Positions 44,944-54,126 are shown, counted from the first letter of the stretch. The stretch is 61,151 bases of DNA from Leisingera aquaemixtae (GCF_001458395.1 NZ_CYSR01000004.1:1-61151), one strand, 5' to 3'. Numbers and translations are program-made. The notes: generated by a model not told the origin, from the sequence alone.

Positions 44944-46068
44944 ATGCAGCGGCTGTCCCGGATATTCTGGCTCGGCCTCAAGGAGATGATGAGCCTGCGC
45001 CGCGACTGGGTGATGATGGCGCTCCTGGCCTGGTCCTTCACCCTGTCGCCGGTGCTGGAGGCGACGGGCGTGGCAACCTCGGTCAACAACGCCTCCATCG
45101 CCTTTGCCGATGAGGACAACTCGCCCCTGTCCCGCACCCTGGCGGAGGCGTTCTTTCCGCCGGAATTCCAGCCGGTGGTGCAGATCGCCCCCGGCACCGG
45201 CACCGCCCGGATGGATGCGGGCGACTTCCTGTTTGTGGTGGCGGTGCCGCCCGGCTTTGAGAAGGACCTGCGCGCCGCCCGGGTGCCGGAAATCCAGGTG
45301 CTGATCGACGCCACCGCGATGGAGCAGGCGGGCATCGGCGCCAATTACATCACCAGCATCCTCGGCGCCGAGATCCGCCGCTTTGCCGTCGGCGCCGACC
45401 TGGCAGAGGCGCAGACCCTGAGCATTATCATCCGCAGCGCCTTCAACCCCAACCGCGACACCGTGCGCTTTGCCGGCATCAACGCGCTGATCGGCCAGAT
45501 CATGTGGCTGACCACGATCCTGACCGGCGCCGCGATGATCCGCGAGCGCGAGCACGGCACCATCGAGCACCTGCTGGCAATGCCGCTGTCGCCGTTTGAT
45601 ATTGCGGTGGCCAAGATCTGGGCCAACGCCGCGGTGGTGCTGGTTGCGGCGGCGCTGTCGCTGGCGTTTGTGATGCAGGGCTTTCTGGGCATCAGCATCG
45701 CCGGGTCCAAGATCCTGTTCCTCTGCGGCACGGCGCTGTTTCTGTTCACCGCCACCGCGCTGGGGGTGTTTCTGGCGACGGTCGCGCGCTCCATGGCGCA
45801 GTTTGCGCTCTTGGTGATGCTGACAATCCTGCCGATGCTGATGCTGTCAGGCGGCGAAACCCCGGTCGAAAGCCAGCCCGGCTGGCTGCAGGCCGCCACC
45901 ACGCTCCTGCCGTCGCGCCATTACATGTCCGCCAGCCAGGCCATCGTGTTCAAGGGCGCAGGGGTTGAAACCGTCTGGCCGGAGTTCCTGTGGATGGCGC
46001 TGCTGGGCGCGGCGCTGCTGGCCACCAGCCTGCTGCTGTTCCGCCGCTCGGTGGCGCACGACAGCTAG
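44944..46068 (+). CDS. ABC-2 type permease (YhhJ-like)
   Basis: The 374-residue protein begins directly after the RbbA-like stop. One N-terminal span, a large periplasmic domain (about 35-165) and five to six C-terminal spans (about 180-365) give the ABC-2 layout; the sequence IREREHGTIEHLLAMPLSPFDIAVAK is the typical permease signature. It completes the HlyD-RbbA-YhhJ exporter. It overlaps the convergent Usp gene by 4 bp. Confidence 0.9.
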   Translation: MQRLSRIFWLGLKEMMSLRRDWVMMALLAWSFTLSPVLEATGVATSVNNASIAFADEDNSPLSRTLAEAFFPPEFQPVVQIAPGTGTARMDAGDFLFVVAVPPGFEKDLRAARVPEIQVLIDATAMEQAGIGANYITSILGAEIRRFAVGADLAEAQTLSIIIRSAFNPNRDTVRFAGINALIGQIMWLTTILTGAAMIREREHGTIEHLLAMPLSPFDIAVAKIWANAAVVLVAAALSLAFVMQGFLGISIAGSKILFLCGTALFLFTATALGVFLATVARSMAQFALLVMLTILPMLMLSGGETPVESQPGWLQAATTLLPSRHYMSASQAIVFKGAGVETVWPEFLWMALLGAALLATSLLLFRRSVAHDS

Positions 46069-46472
46069 CGGATCACCACCACAGTGCAGGCGGCGTGGCG
46101 CACCACCCGCGCCGCGGTCGATCCCAGGAAGTAATCCTGCAGCCCGGGCCGGTGCGACGCGATCACGATGCAATCGGCGCCATGCTGATCTGCGTAATCG
46201 GTAATCGCGCGCCCGGCATGGCCGGTGACAACCTCCGCCTTGATGTCTTTCACCCCGCCCAGGTCAGCCTTGAGCGCGGCCAGCATCTCGTCATGGGTAT
46301 GTTCCAGCAGACCCTCCGGCAGCTGCTGCACCACATATCCGGGAATGGCTTCGGCCACGGTCAGCGCGGTGATCCTGCCATCGCTGCCGGCCAGCAGCCG
46401 GGCGGCCTCCAGCGCAGCGGCGGTGTTGGCGCCGTGATCCGGGGCAATCGGAACAAGGATATTCTTGTACAT
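46065..46472 (-). CDS. Single-domain universal stress protein
   Basis: The 135-residue protein starts MYKNILVPIA and ends IASHRPGLQDYFLGSTAARVVRHAACTVVVIR. The nucleotide loop reads H-R-P-G-x9-G-S-T, lacking the first glycine, yet is close to UspF/UspG-type ATP-binding proteins. AGGAGG lies just before the ATG. An FNR-type box lies 60 bp upstream. Confidence 0.92.
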   Translation of the reverse strand: MYKNILVPIAPDHGANTAAALEAARLLAGSDGRITALTVAEAIPGYVVQQLPEGLLEHTHDEMLAALKADLGGVKDIKAEVVTGHAGRAITDYADQHGADCIVIASHRPGLQDYFLGSTAARVVRHAACTVVVIR

Positions 46473-46525
46473 CGCAGTCCTCCTTCATGCTGGCTTCAGG
46501 GTATTCCGGCGGCGCGGGCGCTGCA

Positions 46526-46539
46526 TTGACCGGAGTCAT
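46526..46539. promoter_or_regulatory. FNR-type box before the small Usp gene
   Basis: TTGAC-CGGA-GTCAT matches at 7 of 10 informative positions. Its centre is 60 bp before the Usp start at 46472. Confidence 0.5.
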
Positions 46540-46576
46540 ACGGCGGCCTGAGGCCTGCCCTGCGGGCCGCGCCCGG

Positions 46577-48103
46577 TCACTCCGCACTCAGCGCGGCTTC
46601 AACCAGCCCGGCCACCTGACCGGCATCGCCGCCGCAGGCGATCCGGGTCCAGCCGGCGGGGTCGGCGGCGCGCTTCAGCTGCGCGCGCAGCACCTGCGCG
46701 TCGGCATCCGAGGCATCACCCGTGCGGGCAGCAATCCGCTGTTCCAGCACCGCCGGGTCGCCCTGCAGCCAGATCCCCGCGAACGGAACCTGCAGCCGGG
46801 CGGCCAGCGCCTCTGCCCGGTCCCGGACCCCCGCCTCCAGAAAGGTCGCGTCCAGAATGACGCTGTGCCCGGCGCGCAGCGCCTGCTCCGCCAGATCCAG
46901 CAGCCGGGCATAGACCCTGGCTGTGACCTCCGGGCCATAGCCCGCGGCGGGCAGCCGCTCCAGCGGCGCGGCGCCCAGGAGCGCCTTGCGCTCCACATCG
47001 CTGCGCAGATGCACCGCACCGGGCGCGGGCCGCAGCAGAGGCGCGACGCGCGCGGCAACCGTGGTCTTGCCGGTGCCCGACAGCCCGCCAACCGCCACCA
47101 GCCGCGGCGGCGCGGCGGCAAGGCACTCCGCCGCCAGCTCCAGATAGCTGCGGGCCTCCGCGGCAGCCGCTTCGGAGCCGCTTCCGGCCATCCCCTGCAC
47201 CGTGACCATCGCCCGGATCGCCGCACGAATGCTCATGAACAAGGGCAGCGCGGCCAGCCCGCCGAAATCCCCCGCCGCCCGCAAATAGCTGTTCAGCGCC
47301 GCATTCGCCTGCGCCGCCGCACCCCGGTGCAGCAGATCCATCAGCAGAAAGGCAAAATCATAAAACACGTCGCAGGTGCCCAAGCGCTCATCAAACTCCA
47401 GCGCGTCAAAGGGCACCACCCTGCCGCCGATCAGCACCAGGTTGCGCAGATGCAGATCGCCGTGGCAGCGCCGCACCAGCCCCGCCCCGGCCCGTTGCGA
47501 CAGCAACGGCGCTGCCGCTGCAAAGGCCCGCCCGGCGGCCGCGATGAAGGCGTCCGCCCGGCCGCGGCCCAGCACCTCCTCCATGCCGCCAAGCGCCTCC
47601 CGCAGCTCCTCCACGATTTCCCCGATCAGGGCGGCCCCGTCGGCGCCGCGCCGTGCCGCCTCGGCGTGATAGGCGGCCACCGCAGTGCCCAGCCGGGCGG
47701 CCAGGTCAACGGTCAGCCCGCCGTCATCCGCAATATGGCTCAGCTCCGCCTCGCGCGGGAACCGGCGCATCCGCAGGACGTATTCGACCGGCTCGCCCGC
47801 ACCGTCCAGCGCCAGCTGCCCCGACGCCTCCCGCGTGACCGCGATCACCCGGTCATAGATCTCGGGCGCTGCCGGGGCATTCAGCGCCAGCTCACGCTCC
47901 AGCACCGCCTTGCGCGCCGCCAGCGAGGAAAAATCCAGATAGCTGTAGCGCACCGCCCGCTTGATCTTGAACGCCAGCCCGCCAGTCAGGAACACATGCG
48001 CGGAATGGGTTGTGATCACCTCGACGGGGGCATCCGCCCCGTGCGCCGACGGGTCGCTCAGAAAGGCCACCACCTCTGCCTGCTGGGTTTCATCCGGTTG
48101 CAT
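46577..48103 (-). CDS. Fused APH-like kinase and AAA-type P-loop kinase
   Basis: The 508-residue protein has an N-terminal aminoglycoside-phosphotransferase-like fold (about 20-330) with CHGDLHLRNLVL as the catalytic loop and DALEFDERLGTCDVFYDFAFL as the metal loop. A C-terminal P-loop kinase (about 340-505) has GGLSGTGKTTVA as Walker A. It matches the conserved bifunctional group annotated AAA_33/APH; the true substrate is unknown and drug resistance should not be assumed. ATG 48103 follows GGGGGGTAAGG (minus strand). Similar fusions occur in low-oxygen and DosR-type regulons. Confidence 0.88.
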   Translation of the reverse strand: MQPDETQQAEVVAFLSDPSAHGADAPVEVITTHSAHVFLTGGLAFKIKRAVRYSYLDFSSLAARKAVLERELALNAPAAPEIYDRVIAVTREASGQLALDGAGEPVEYVLRMRRFPREAELSHIADDGGLTVDLAARLGTAVAAYHAEAARRGADGAALIGEIVEELREALGGMEEVLGRGRADAFIAAAGRAFAAAAPLLSQRAGAGLVRRCHGDLHLRNLVLIGGRVVPFDALEFDERLGTCDVFYDFAFLLMDLLHRGAAAQANAALNSYLRAAGDFGGLAALPLFMSIRAAIRAMVTVQGMAGSGSEAAAAEARSYLELAAECLAAAPPRLVAVGGLSGTGKTTVAARVAPLLRPAPGAVHLRSDVERKALLGAAPLERLPAAGYGPEVTARVYARLLDLAEQALRAGHSVILDATFLEAGVRDRAEALAARLQVPFAGIWLQGDPAVLEQRIAARTGDASDADAQVLRAQLKRAADPAGWTRIACGGDAGQVAGLVEAALSAE

Positions 48104-48148
48104 CGCCTTACCCCCCAAATACCCTACCAGCCCGGCCGCCCGGCCGCC

Positions 48149-48162
48149 TTGAGCAAAGTCAA
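48149..48162. promoter_or_regulatory. FNR-type box between the APH/AAA gene and the E1 operon
   Basis: TTGAG-CAAA-GTCAA matches at 8 of 10 informative positions. Its centre is 52 bp from the APH/AAA start (48103) and 115 bp from the E1-alpha start. Confidence 0.48.
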
Positions 48163-48270
48163 GCCGCGCCGCCGGCAGCCCTTCCAGGCCCCGGCAGCCG
48201 CTGTTTGCGTGGACAGCCTGCGCTGTCAGCCTAGACTTAAAAGCGGCACCACAACCGCAGGAGTGCCGCA

Positions 48271-49365
48271 ATGCCGCACGTTCCTGACCAGCAGGGCACA
48301 GCGGCCGGGCTGGCCGCAATCCCCTTCACCCGGTATCTCACCGCGCAGGGGACGGTGCAGGGCGTCCTGCCGGAATTCGCCAGACAGCGGACAGAGCTGA
48401 CCGCGCTTTATGCCGGGATGCTGCGCACCCGCCTGTTCGACAAGAAGGCCGTCGCCCTGCAGCGCACCGGGCGGCTGGGCACCTTTGCGTCCTCGCTGGG
48501 GCAGGAGGCCGCCGCCGTGGGCACCGCCGCCGCGATGCGGCCCGAGGATGTGCTGCTGCCGTCCTTCCGCGAACAGGGGGCGCAATTCTGGCGCGGCGTG
48601 CGGATGGAGGAATCGCTGCTCTACTGGGGCGGCGATGAGCGCGGCTCGGATTTCGCCGGCCCGCGGCAGGATTTCCCGGTCTGCGTGCCGGTCAGCACCC
48701 AGTACCCCCAGGCCGTTGGCGTGGCGCTGGCCTTCCAGCTCAGGGGCGAGGCGCGCTGCGCGGTGGCGGTCGGCGGCGACGGCTCGACCTCGCGCGGGGA
48801 TTTTCACGAGGCGCTGAACATGGCCGGCGTGTGGACCCTGCCGGCAGTGTTTGTGATCAACAACAACCAATGGGCCATTTCGGTGCCGCTCAGCAGCCAG
48901 ACCGCGGCCCCGACCCTGGCGCAAAAGGCGGTCGCCGCCGGGCTGCCGTCGGAACAGGCCGACGGCTGCGACGTGATCGCGGTGCGGGACGCGGTGGACC
49001 GGGCGCTGGCGCGCGCCCGCAGCGGCGGCGGCGCCAGCGTGATCGAATGCATCTCCTACCGGCTGGCCGACCACACCACCGCCGACGATGCGGCGCGCTA
49101 CCGCGATGACGCCGAGGTCAGCAAGCACTGGGCGGCGGAACCGCTGCGCCGCCTGCGCAAGCATCTGCAGGACGCGCACGGCTGGACCCGGCAGGAGGAG
49201 GAGGCGCTGAAGGCCGAGATCGGCGCAGAGGTGGAGGCCGCCGCCGAGGCCTATCTGGCGACGCCGCCGCAGCCGGACACGGCGGTTGCGGATTACCTCT
49301 ATGCCGGGCTGCCGGACACCAGGGCGCCGCAGCGCGCGCAACCGGCGGAGGCCCGCGATGACTGA
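48271..49365 (+). CDS. E1-alpha of a pyruvate- or branched-chain 2-oxoacid dehydrogenase (second complex)
   Basis: This 364-residue protein has the thiamine-diphosphate motif GGDGSTSRGDFHEALNMAGVWTLPAVFVINNN (about 173-203). It belongs to the pyruvate/branched-chain E1-alpha family. ATG 48271 has CAGGAG upstream. It is the first of four genes: E1-alpha, E1-beta, E2, and a leucine-dehydrogenase-like enzyme. The last gene favours branched-chain 2-oxoacids, made by oxidative deamination of Leu, Ile or Val. Confidence 0.9.
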   Translation: MPHVPDQQGTAAGLAAIPFTRYLTAQGTVQGVLPEFARQRTELTALYAGMLRTRLFDKKAVALQRTGRLGTFASSLGQEAAAVGTAAAMRPEDVLLPSFREQGAQFWRGVRMEESLLYWGGDERGSDFAGPRQDFPVCVPVSTQYPQAVGVALAFQLRGEARCAVAVGGDGSTSRGDFHEALNMAGVWTLPAVFVINNNQWAISVPLSSQTAAPTLAQKAVAAGLPSEQADGCDVIAVRDAVDRALARARSGGGASVIECISYRLADHTTADDAARYRDDAEVSKHWAAEPLRRLRKHLQDAHGWTRQEEEALKAEIGAEVEAAAEAYLATPPQPDTAVADYLYAGLPDTRAPQRAQPAEARDD

Positions 49366-50338
49366 GATGACCCTGATCGAAGCGGTGCGCGCCGCCCTCC
49401 CCCGCGCGATGGAGGACGACCCCGCCGTGCTGCTCCTGGGCGAGGATATAGGCCCCGATGGCGGCGTTTTCCGCGCCACCGAGGGCCTGTGGCAGCGGTT
49501 CGGGCGGGACCGGGTGCGCGATACGCCCTTGTCCGAGGCGGGCCTTGCCGGGGCGGCAGTGGGGCTGGCGGTGCAGGGCTTCCGCCCGGTCGCGGAAATC
49601 CAGTTCCAGGGCTTCATCCACCCGGCCCTGGACCAGATCGCCAATCACGCGGCACGGATGCGCAACCGCACCCGCGGCCGGCTGACCTGCCCGCTGGTGC
49701 TGCGCGCGCCCTTCGGCGCCGGCGTCCACGCGCCGGAGCATCACTCCGAAAGCATCGAGGCGCTGTTTGCCCATATCCCGGGGCTGAAGGTGGTGATCCC
49801 CTCCTCGCCCGCGCAGGCCTACGGCCTGCTGCTGTCCGCCATCCGCGACCCGGACCCGGTGGTGTTCTTCGAGCCCAAGCGCCTCTACCGCGCCAGCCGC
49901 CAGGAGGTGGCAGAGGACGGTGCCGGGCTGCCCCTCGGCCGGGCCAGCCTGCTGCGGCAGGGCCGCGACCTGACCATCGTGACCTGGGGCGCTTCGGTCA
50001 AGGAATGCCAGGAGGCGGCGCAGGATCTGGCGGAGGGCGGCATATCGGCGGAAATCCTCGATCTGGCGACGCTGAAACCCTATGACGCGCCCGCGGTTCT
50101 CGCCTCTGTCCGCAAGACCGGCCGCTGCGTGATCGTGCACGAGGCCCCGCGCACCGGCGGCTTTGGCGCCGAGATTGCCGCCTGCATCGCCGAGCAGGCT
50201 CTGGAGGCGCTGCTGGCGCCGGTCCGCCGGGTTGCCGCGCCGGACATCATTCCGCCGCTGGCCCGGCTCGAACACCTGTACCTGCCCGGCGCCGCCCAAA
50301 TCACCGCCGCCGCCCGAGAGGTGATGTCATGGCATTGA
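49358..50338 (+). CDS. E1-beta of the second 2-oxoacid dehydrogenase
   Basis: The 326-residue protein has GEDIGPDGGVFRATEGL, RVRDTPLSEAGLAGAAVGLA and [21 protein letters not shown], all E1-beta hallmarks. The start at 49358 overlaps E1-alpha by 8 bp, and its stop overlaps E2 by 10 bp, so the three subunits are translationally coupled. A longer upstream frame is spurious. Confidence 0.9.
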   Translation: MTEMTLIEAVRAALPRAMEDDPAVLLLGEDIGPDGGVFRATEGLWQRFGRDRVRDTPLSEAGLAGAAVGLAVQGFRPVAEIQFQGFIHPALDQIANHAARMRNRTRGRLTCPLVLRAPFGAGVHAPEHHSESIEALFAHIPGLKVVIPSSPAQAYGLLLSAIRDPDPVVFFEPKRLYRASRQEVAEDGAGLPLGRASLLRQGRDLTIVTWGASVKECQEAAQDLAEGGISAEILDLATLKPYDAPAVLASVRKTGRCVIVHEAPRTGGFGAEIAACIAEQALEALLAPVRRVAAPDIIPPLARLEHLYLPGAAQITAAAREVMSWH

Positions 50339-51477
50339 AACGCTTTGTTCTGCCCGATCTGGGCGAGGGGCTGGAAGAGGCCGAACTGCTGGAATGGCAC
50401 GCAGCGCCCGGCGACCGGGTGGTGGCAGAGCAGCCGCTGGTCTCGGTGGAAACCGACAAGGCGGTGGTGGAGATCCCGGCACCCTGGCCGGGGACGCTGG
50501 TCAAGCAGTTCGTGCTGCCCGGCAGCCTGATCCAGGTCGGCGCGCCGCTGGCGGATTTCGACACCGGCGCAAGGCCGGACCGCGGCGCGGTTGTCGGCGA
50601 TCTGGACGCGGCAGCCGCGCCCCCGTCCCAGTCCCCGTCCGAAACCCAAGCCGAAGCGCAGGCCGAAACCCAGTCCGCGCCCGCACCGGCAGGCCCGGCA
50701 GGCCGCGTGCGCCCGCCGCCGCCGCGGGCCATGCCGGCCGCGCGGGCGCTGGCGGCCCGGCACGGGCTGGCCCTGTCCGCGGTTGCAGGCAGCGGTCCCG
50801 GCGGCACCATCACCCGCGCCGATGTCGAGGCGCTGATCCCCCCGGAGGAAGGCGAAATCCTGTCCGAACAGCGCCGGGCAATGGCGCGCCGGATGGCAGA
50901 GGCCGGGGCGCAGGTGGTGCCCGCCACGCTGCAGGACCAGGCGGCGGTCACCGAATGGACCACCTCCGGCGTGCTGTTGCGGCTGGTGCGGGCGGCGGCC
51001 GCGGCGGCGGCAGCGGAACCGGCGCTGAACGCCTGGTATGACGCCGGAACCCAGATCCGCGAGCTGCACCGCACGGTCGACCTCGGGATCGCCGTGGACA
51101 CCGCCGCAGGGCTTTATGTTCCGGTGCTGCGCGATGCCGGGCAGACCGATACCGCTGCCCTGCAGCGCGAAGTGCAGCGGCTGACCGGCGCCGCGCGCCA
51201 GCGCGGGCTGCAGGCCGCGGATCAGGCGGGGGCGACCCTGACTCTGTCCAATTTCGGCCCGCTCGGCGGCCGCCATGCCACCCTGGTGGTGCGGCCGCCG
51301 CAGGTGGCGATCCTGGGGGCGGGGCGGATCTTCGATGCCGCCGCCTGGGGGCCTCAGGGGCCGGAGCGGCAGCGGGTGCTGCCCTTGTCGCTCACCTTCG
51401 ACCACCGCGCCGTCACCGGCGGCGAGGCGGCGCGGTTCCTGGCCGCCGCAATTGCCGATCTGGAACGCCCGGACTGA
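50329..51477 (+). CDS. E2 acyltransferase of the second 2-oxoacid dehydrogenase
   Basis: The 382-residue protein has one lipoyl domain (K44 in ETDKAVVEI), an Ala/Pro/Glu/Gln linker (about 85-125), an E1/E3-binding domain (about 125-165) and the acyltransferase domain. The active-site segment is DHRAVTGGE: His359 is present but the HxxxD aspartate is Thr363. I recall this TGG variant in other bacterial E2s, so it may be natural for a subgroup. No E3 gene is on the plasmid. Confidence 0.9.
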   Translation: MALKRFVLPDLGEGLEEAELLEWHAAPGDRVVAEQPLVSVETDKAVVEIPAPWPGTLVKQFVLPGSLIQVGAPLADFDTGARPDRGAVVGDLDAAAAPPSQSPSETQAEAQAETQSAPAPAGPAGRVRPPPPRAMPAARALAARHGLALSAVAGSGPGGTITRADVEALIPPEEGEILSEQRRAMARRMAEAGAQVVPATLQDQAAVTEWTTSGVLLRLVRAAAAAAAAEPALNAWYDAGTQIRELHRTVDLGIAVDTAAGLYVPVLRDAGQTDTAALQREVQRLTGAARQRGLQAADQAGATLTLSNFGPLGGRHATLVVRPPQVAILGAGRIFDAAAWGPQGPERQRVLPLSLTFDHRAVTGGEAARFLAAAIADLERPD

Positions 51478-51519
51478 CGGCAGGCGCCGGATGCGGGGAA
51501 CGGAAAACGGGGGGAGACG

Positions 51520-52623
51520 ATGACAGATCGCTTTGCCTATGCGGATGATCTGGGGCCTGAGCAGCTGATTGAGCTGACAGACCCGCACAGCGGCCTGCGC
51601 GCGATCGTGGTGGTGGACAACACCGCCGCAGGCCCGGCCATCGGCGGCTGCCGGATGGCGCCGGACGTGACCGCCCGCGAATGCGTCCGGCTGGCGCGGG
51701 CGATGACGCTCAAGAACGCCGCCGCGGGCCTGCCGCACGGCGGCGGCAAGTCGGTGATCGCCGCGGACCCCAAGATGCCCGCGGCAGAGAAGGAGCGGCT
51801 GATCCGCGCCTTCGCCCGCGCCATCCGCACCACCGGCAGCTATATCCCCGGGCCGGACATGGGCACCGATGAAACCGCCATGGCCTGGATCCGCGACGAA
51901 GGCGCCCGCTCCGTTGGCCTGCCGCGCGAACTGGGCGGCATCCCGCTGGACCAAACCGGCGCCACCGCGCATGGCCTTCTTGCGGCGGCCCGCGCGGCAG
52001 AGGCGGCCGGCATCCTCTCCCTCAAGGGCGCCCGCGTCGCCATCCAGGGCTATGGCGCAGTGGGGCGCTGGTGCGCGCACCGGTTTGCCGCCGCCGGGGC
52101 AAGGATCGTTGCGGTCTCGGATTCGCGCGGCGGGGCGCTGCTGCCGGACGGGCTGGACCCTGCCCGCCTCGACGCCGTGAAGGCCGGCGGCGAAAGCGTG
52201 GCCGCCTATCCGGGGGCCGCGGCGGCGGACAGCGGCGCCGTCATCACGGCGGATTGCGATATCCTGGTGCCCGCCGCGCGCCCGGACGTCATCCGCGCCG
52301 GCAATGCCGATGCCATCCGCGCCCGCCTGGTGCTGGAGGGGGCCAACATCCCCGCCACCGAAGAGGCCGAACAGCGCCTTCACGCGCGCGGGATCACCGT
52401 GGTGCCGGACTTTATCGCCAACGCCGGCGGCGTCATCTGCGCCGCGATGGAGCTGCGCGGCCTGTCCGAACCGGCCGCCTTTGAGACCATTTCCAGCCGC
52501 GTCTTTGCCAACACGGCAGAGGTGCTGGCGCAAGCCGCGCAGAACCGCACGCTGCCGCGCGCCGCCGCGCTGGCGCTGGCCCGCCGCCGGATCAGCAAGG
52601 CGATGGGCTTCCGCAGGCGGTAA
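51520..52623 (+). CDS. Leucine/valine dehydrogenase-like (Glu/Leu/Phe/Val family)
   Basis: The 367-residue protein has the amino-acid-binding lysines K65 (AMTLK) and K77 (GGGKS), GGCRM at 42-46, and a Rossmann domain with IQGYGAVG (near 174-181). It would reversibly deaminate branched-chain amino acids to 2-oxoacids with NAD. ATG 51520 follows GGGGGGAGACG, 42 bp after E2, so it is probably the fourth gene of the operon. The pairing suggests degradation of Leu/Val/Ile through the adjacent dehydrogenase. Confidence 0.88.
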   Translation: MTDRFAYADDLGPEQLIELTDPHSGLRAIVVVDNTAAGPAIGGCRMAPDVTARECVRLARAMTLKNAAAGLPHGGGKSVIAADPKMPAAEKERLIRAFARAIRTTGSYIPGPDMGTDETAMAWIRDEGARSVGLPRELGGIPLDQTGATAHGLLAAARAAEAAGILSLKGARVAIQGYGAVGRWCAHRFAAAGARIVAVSDSRGGALLPDGLDPARLDAVKAGGESVAAYPGAAAADSGAVITADCDILVPAARPDVIRAGNADAIRARLVLEGANIPATEEAEQRLHARGITVVPDFIANAGGVICAAMELRGLSEPAAFETISSRVFANTAEVLAQAAQNRTLPRAAALALARRRISKAMGFRRR

Positions 52624-52647
52624 GGCGCCGCCCGCCCGCGCCCCGGA

Positions 52648-52661
52648 CTTATCTGGATCAA
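52648..52661. promoter_or_regulatory. FNR-type box before the DUF4405-like gene
   Basis: CTTAT-CTGG-ATCAA has a perfect right half and 3 of 5 in the left half. Its centre is 62 bp before the ATG at 52717. Confidence 0.5.
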
Positions 52662-52716
52662 GGCGCGCGCCCTTCTCCCGGGATAGACTCCGGCTGATCC
52701 GACCGGAGGCCCTAAA

Positions 52717-53151
52717 ATGTCCAACACCGAAGCACCCCCCCAGTCCAAAGCCAGGCTCACAGGCAGGGCCCTGGCCGTCTTTGGCGTGACCTTCTCTTTC
52801 GCCGCCATTCTGCTCAGCGGCGGGATCCTGCTGTTTGCGCCCCAGGGCAGGATTTCCAGCGCCACCGGCTGGGAGGCGCTGGGGCTGGACAGGCAGGGCT
52901 GGGGCGATCTGCATATCGTTCTGGCGGCGCTGTTTGCAGGGTTCTCCCTATGGCACGCGGCGCTGCATCTGCCGGTGTTCAAATCCCTGCTGGCGGGGAG
53001 CAAAACGGCGCCGCAGGGCCACCGCACGGAGGCGCTGATCGCGCTCGCGGCGGTTCTGGCGCTGGCCGTGCTGACGCTTCTCCAGCTGCCGCCGGCCAGC
53101 TGGCTGCTCGACCTGAACGGATACTTCAAGCATGTGTTCTGGGCCCGCTGA
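52717..53151 (+). CDS. DUF4405-like membrane protein
   Basis: The 144-residue product has three predicted membrane helices (about 20-40, 65-85, 105-125). Histidines at about 66 (GDLHIVLA) and 80 (LWHAALH) sit in the second helix, the arrangement of DUF4405, which resembles cytochrome b-like haem or quinone-binding membrane proteins. A redox role is possible but not shown. It is monocistronic with a dedicated FNR-type box. Confidence 0.72.
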   Translation: MSNTEAPPQSKARLTGRALAVFGVTFSFAAILLSGGILLFAPQGRISSATGWEALGLDRQGWGDLHIVLAALFAGFSLWHAALHLPVFKSLLAGSKTAPQGHRTEALIALAAVLALAVLTLLQLPPASWLLDLNGYFKHVFWAR

Positions 53152-53178
53152 CCCTGCCGGCCGCCCCGCCGCGCCGGG

Positions 53179-53192
53179 TTGATCAGGATCAT
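53179..53192. promoter_or_regulatory. FNR-type box before the tandem Usp gene
   Basis: TTGAT-CAGG-ATCAT matches at 9 of 10 informative positions. Its centre is 88 bp before the Usp ATG at 53274. Confidence 0.62.
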
Positions 53193-53273
53193 GGCATCCC
53201 GGTGCAGACGTGATCTACTGATACAGGCGGCGCGCCTGCCCGCCTGCCGCGTCCCAGCGTCCGGAGGCCCGCA

Positions 53274-54119
53274 ATGCAACGCAGAACAGTGCTGTTCACA
53301 CTCGGTAAAGACACCCCCGAAGCGGCAGTAGCCGCCGCCGCAGAGGCCGCCCGGGACGAGCAGGCCTATCTGGCCTGCCTGCTGCTGGATAAGCTGCCCG
53401 GCCGCCCCTATTTCATCCTCGGCACCAGTGCCTTTGCCTCGGCGGCGATGCCGGAAGATTGGATCGACCGCCTCAACGCGGCCCGCACCTCCGCGCAATC
53501 GCGGGCTGCCGCGATGGCGGACATGCTGTCGCGCTGCGGCTGCGCGGGCGATGCGCAATACGCGGTCTGCACCGGCGCAGATATGCGGCTGCACGCGGCG
53601 CGCCGCGCCAAGACCTGCGATATCGTGCAGATGGCAATGGGGCTGCGGCACGACGGCGAGGTGTTCCGCGAAGCGCTGCACGGCGCGCTGTTCCAATCGC
53701 CCGCGCCGGTGATCCTGAACGGCAGCCCGTTTGCATCCTATGAGCGCGTCTTTCTGGCCTGGAACGGCAGCCTGCCCGCCTCCCGGGCGGCCCATGCCGC
53801 CCTGCCCTATTTGCGCAAGGCGCGCGAGGTCGTCATCGGCTGCTTCGATCCCGACATCACCGAACAGCGGGATGGCGAGGATCCAGGCACCGATGCCGCG
53901 GCCTGGCTCAGCCACCACGGCTGCACCGTCACCGTCTCGCAGTATCCCGACAGCGGGGCGGAGATCGGCCGTTTCATCCTGGCCCGCGCCAAGGAGGCCG
54001 GGGCCGGCCTCGCCGTCATGGGCGCCTACGGCCACTCCCGCCTGCGCGAAGCGGTCTTTGGCGGCACCACCAGAACCATGATCGAACAGACGGAGCTGCC
54101 GGTTCTGCTGGCGCATTAG
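53274..54119 (+). CDS. Tandem-domain universal stress protein
   Basis: The 281-residue protein has two Usp domains; the second carries MGAYGHSRLREAVFGGTTRTMIEQTELPVLLAH, a near-complete ATP-binding motif. The same domain ending is seen in the 28665 and 38536 genes, so the three are paralogues. GGAGG lies just upstream of ATG 53274. It is convergent with the P-type ATPase gene, 7 bp apart. Confidence 0.92.
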   Translation: MQRRTVLFTLGKDTPEAAVAAAAEAARDEQAYLACLLLDKLPGRPYFILGTSAFASAAMPEDWIDRLNAARTSAQSRAAAMADMLSRCGCAGDAQYAVCTGADMRLHAARRAKTCDIVQMAMGLRHDGEVFREALHGALFQSPAPVILNGSPFASYERVFLAWNGSLPASRAAHAALPYLRKAREVVIGCFDPDITEQRDGEDPGTDAAAWLSHHGCTVTVSQYPDSGAEIGRFILARAKEAGAGLAVMGAYGHSRLREAVFGGTTRTMIEQTELPVLLAH

Positions 54120-54126
54120 ACCGCTG

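Noticed and set aside
46577-48103. Aminoglycoside-resistance gene
   Set aside because: The APH-like fold is fused to a P-loop kinase and belongs to a widespread housekeeping-like group; nothing in the sequence supports drug resistance.
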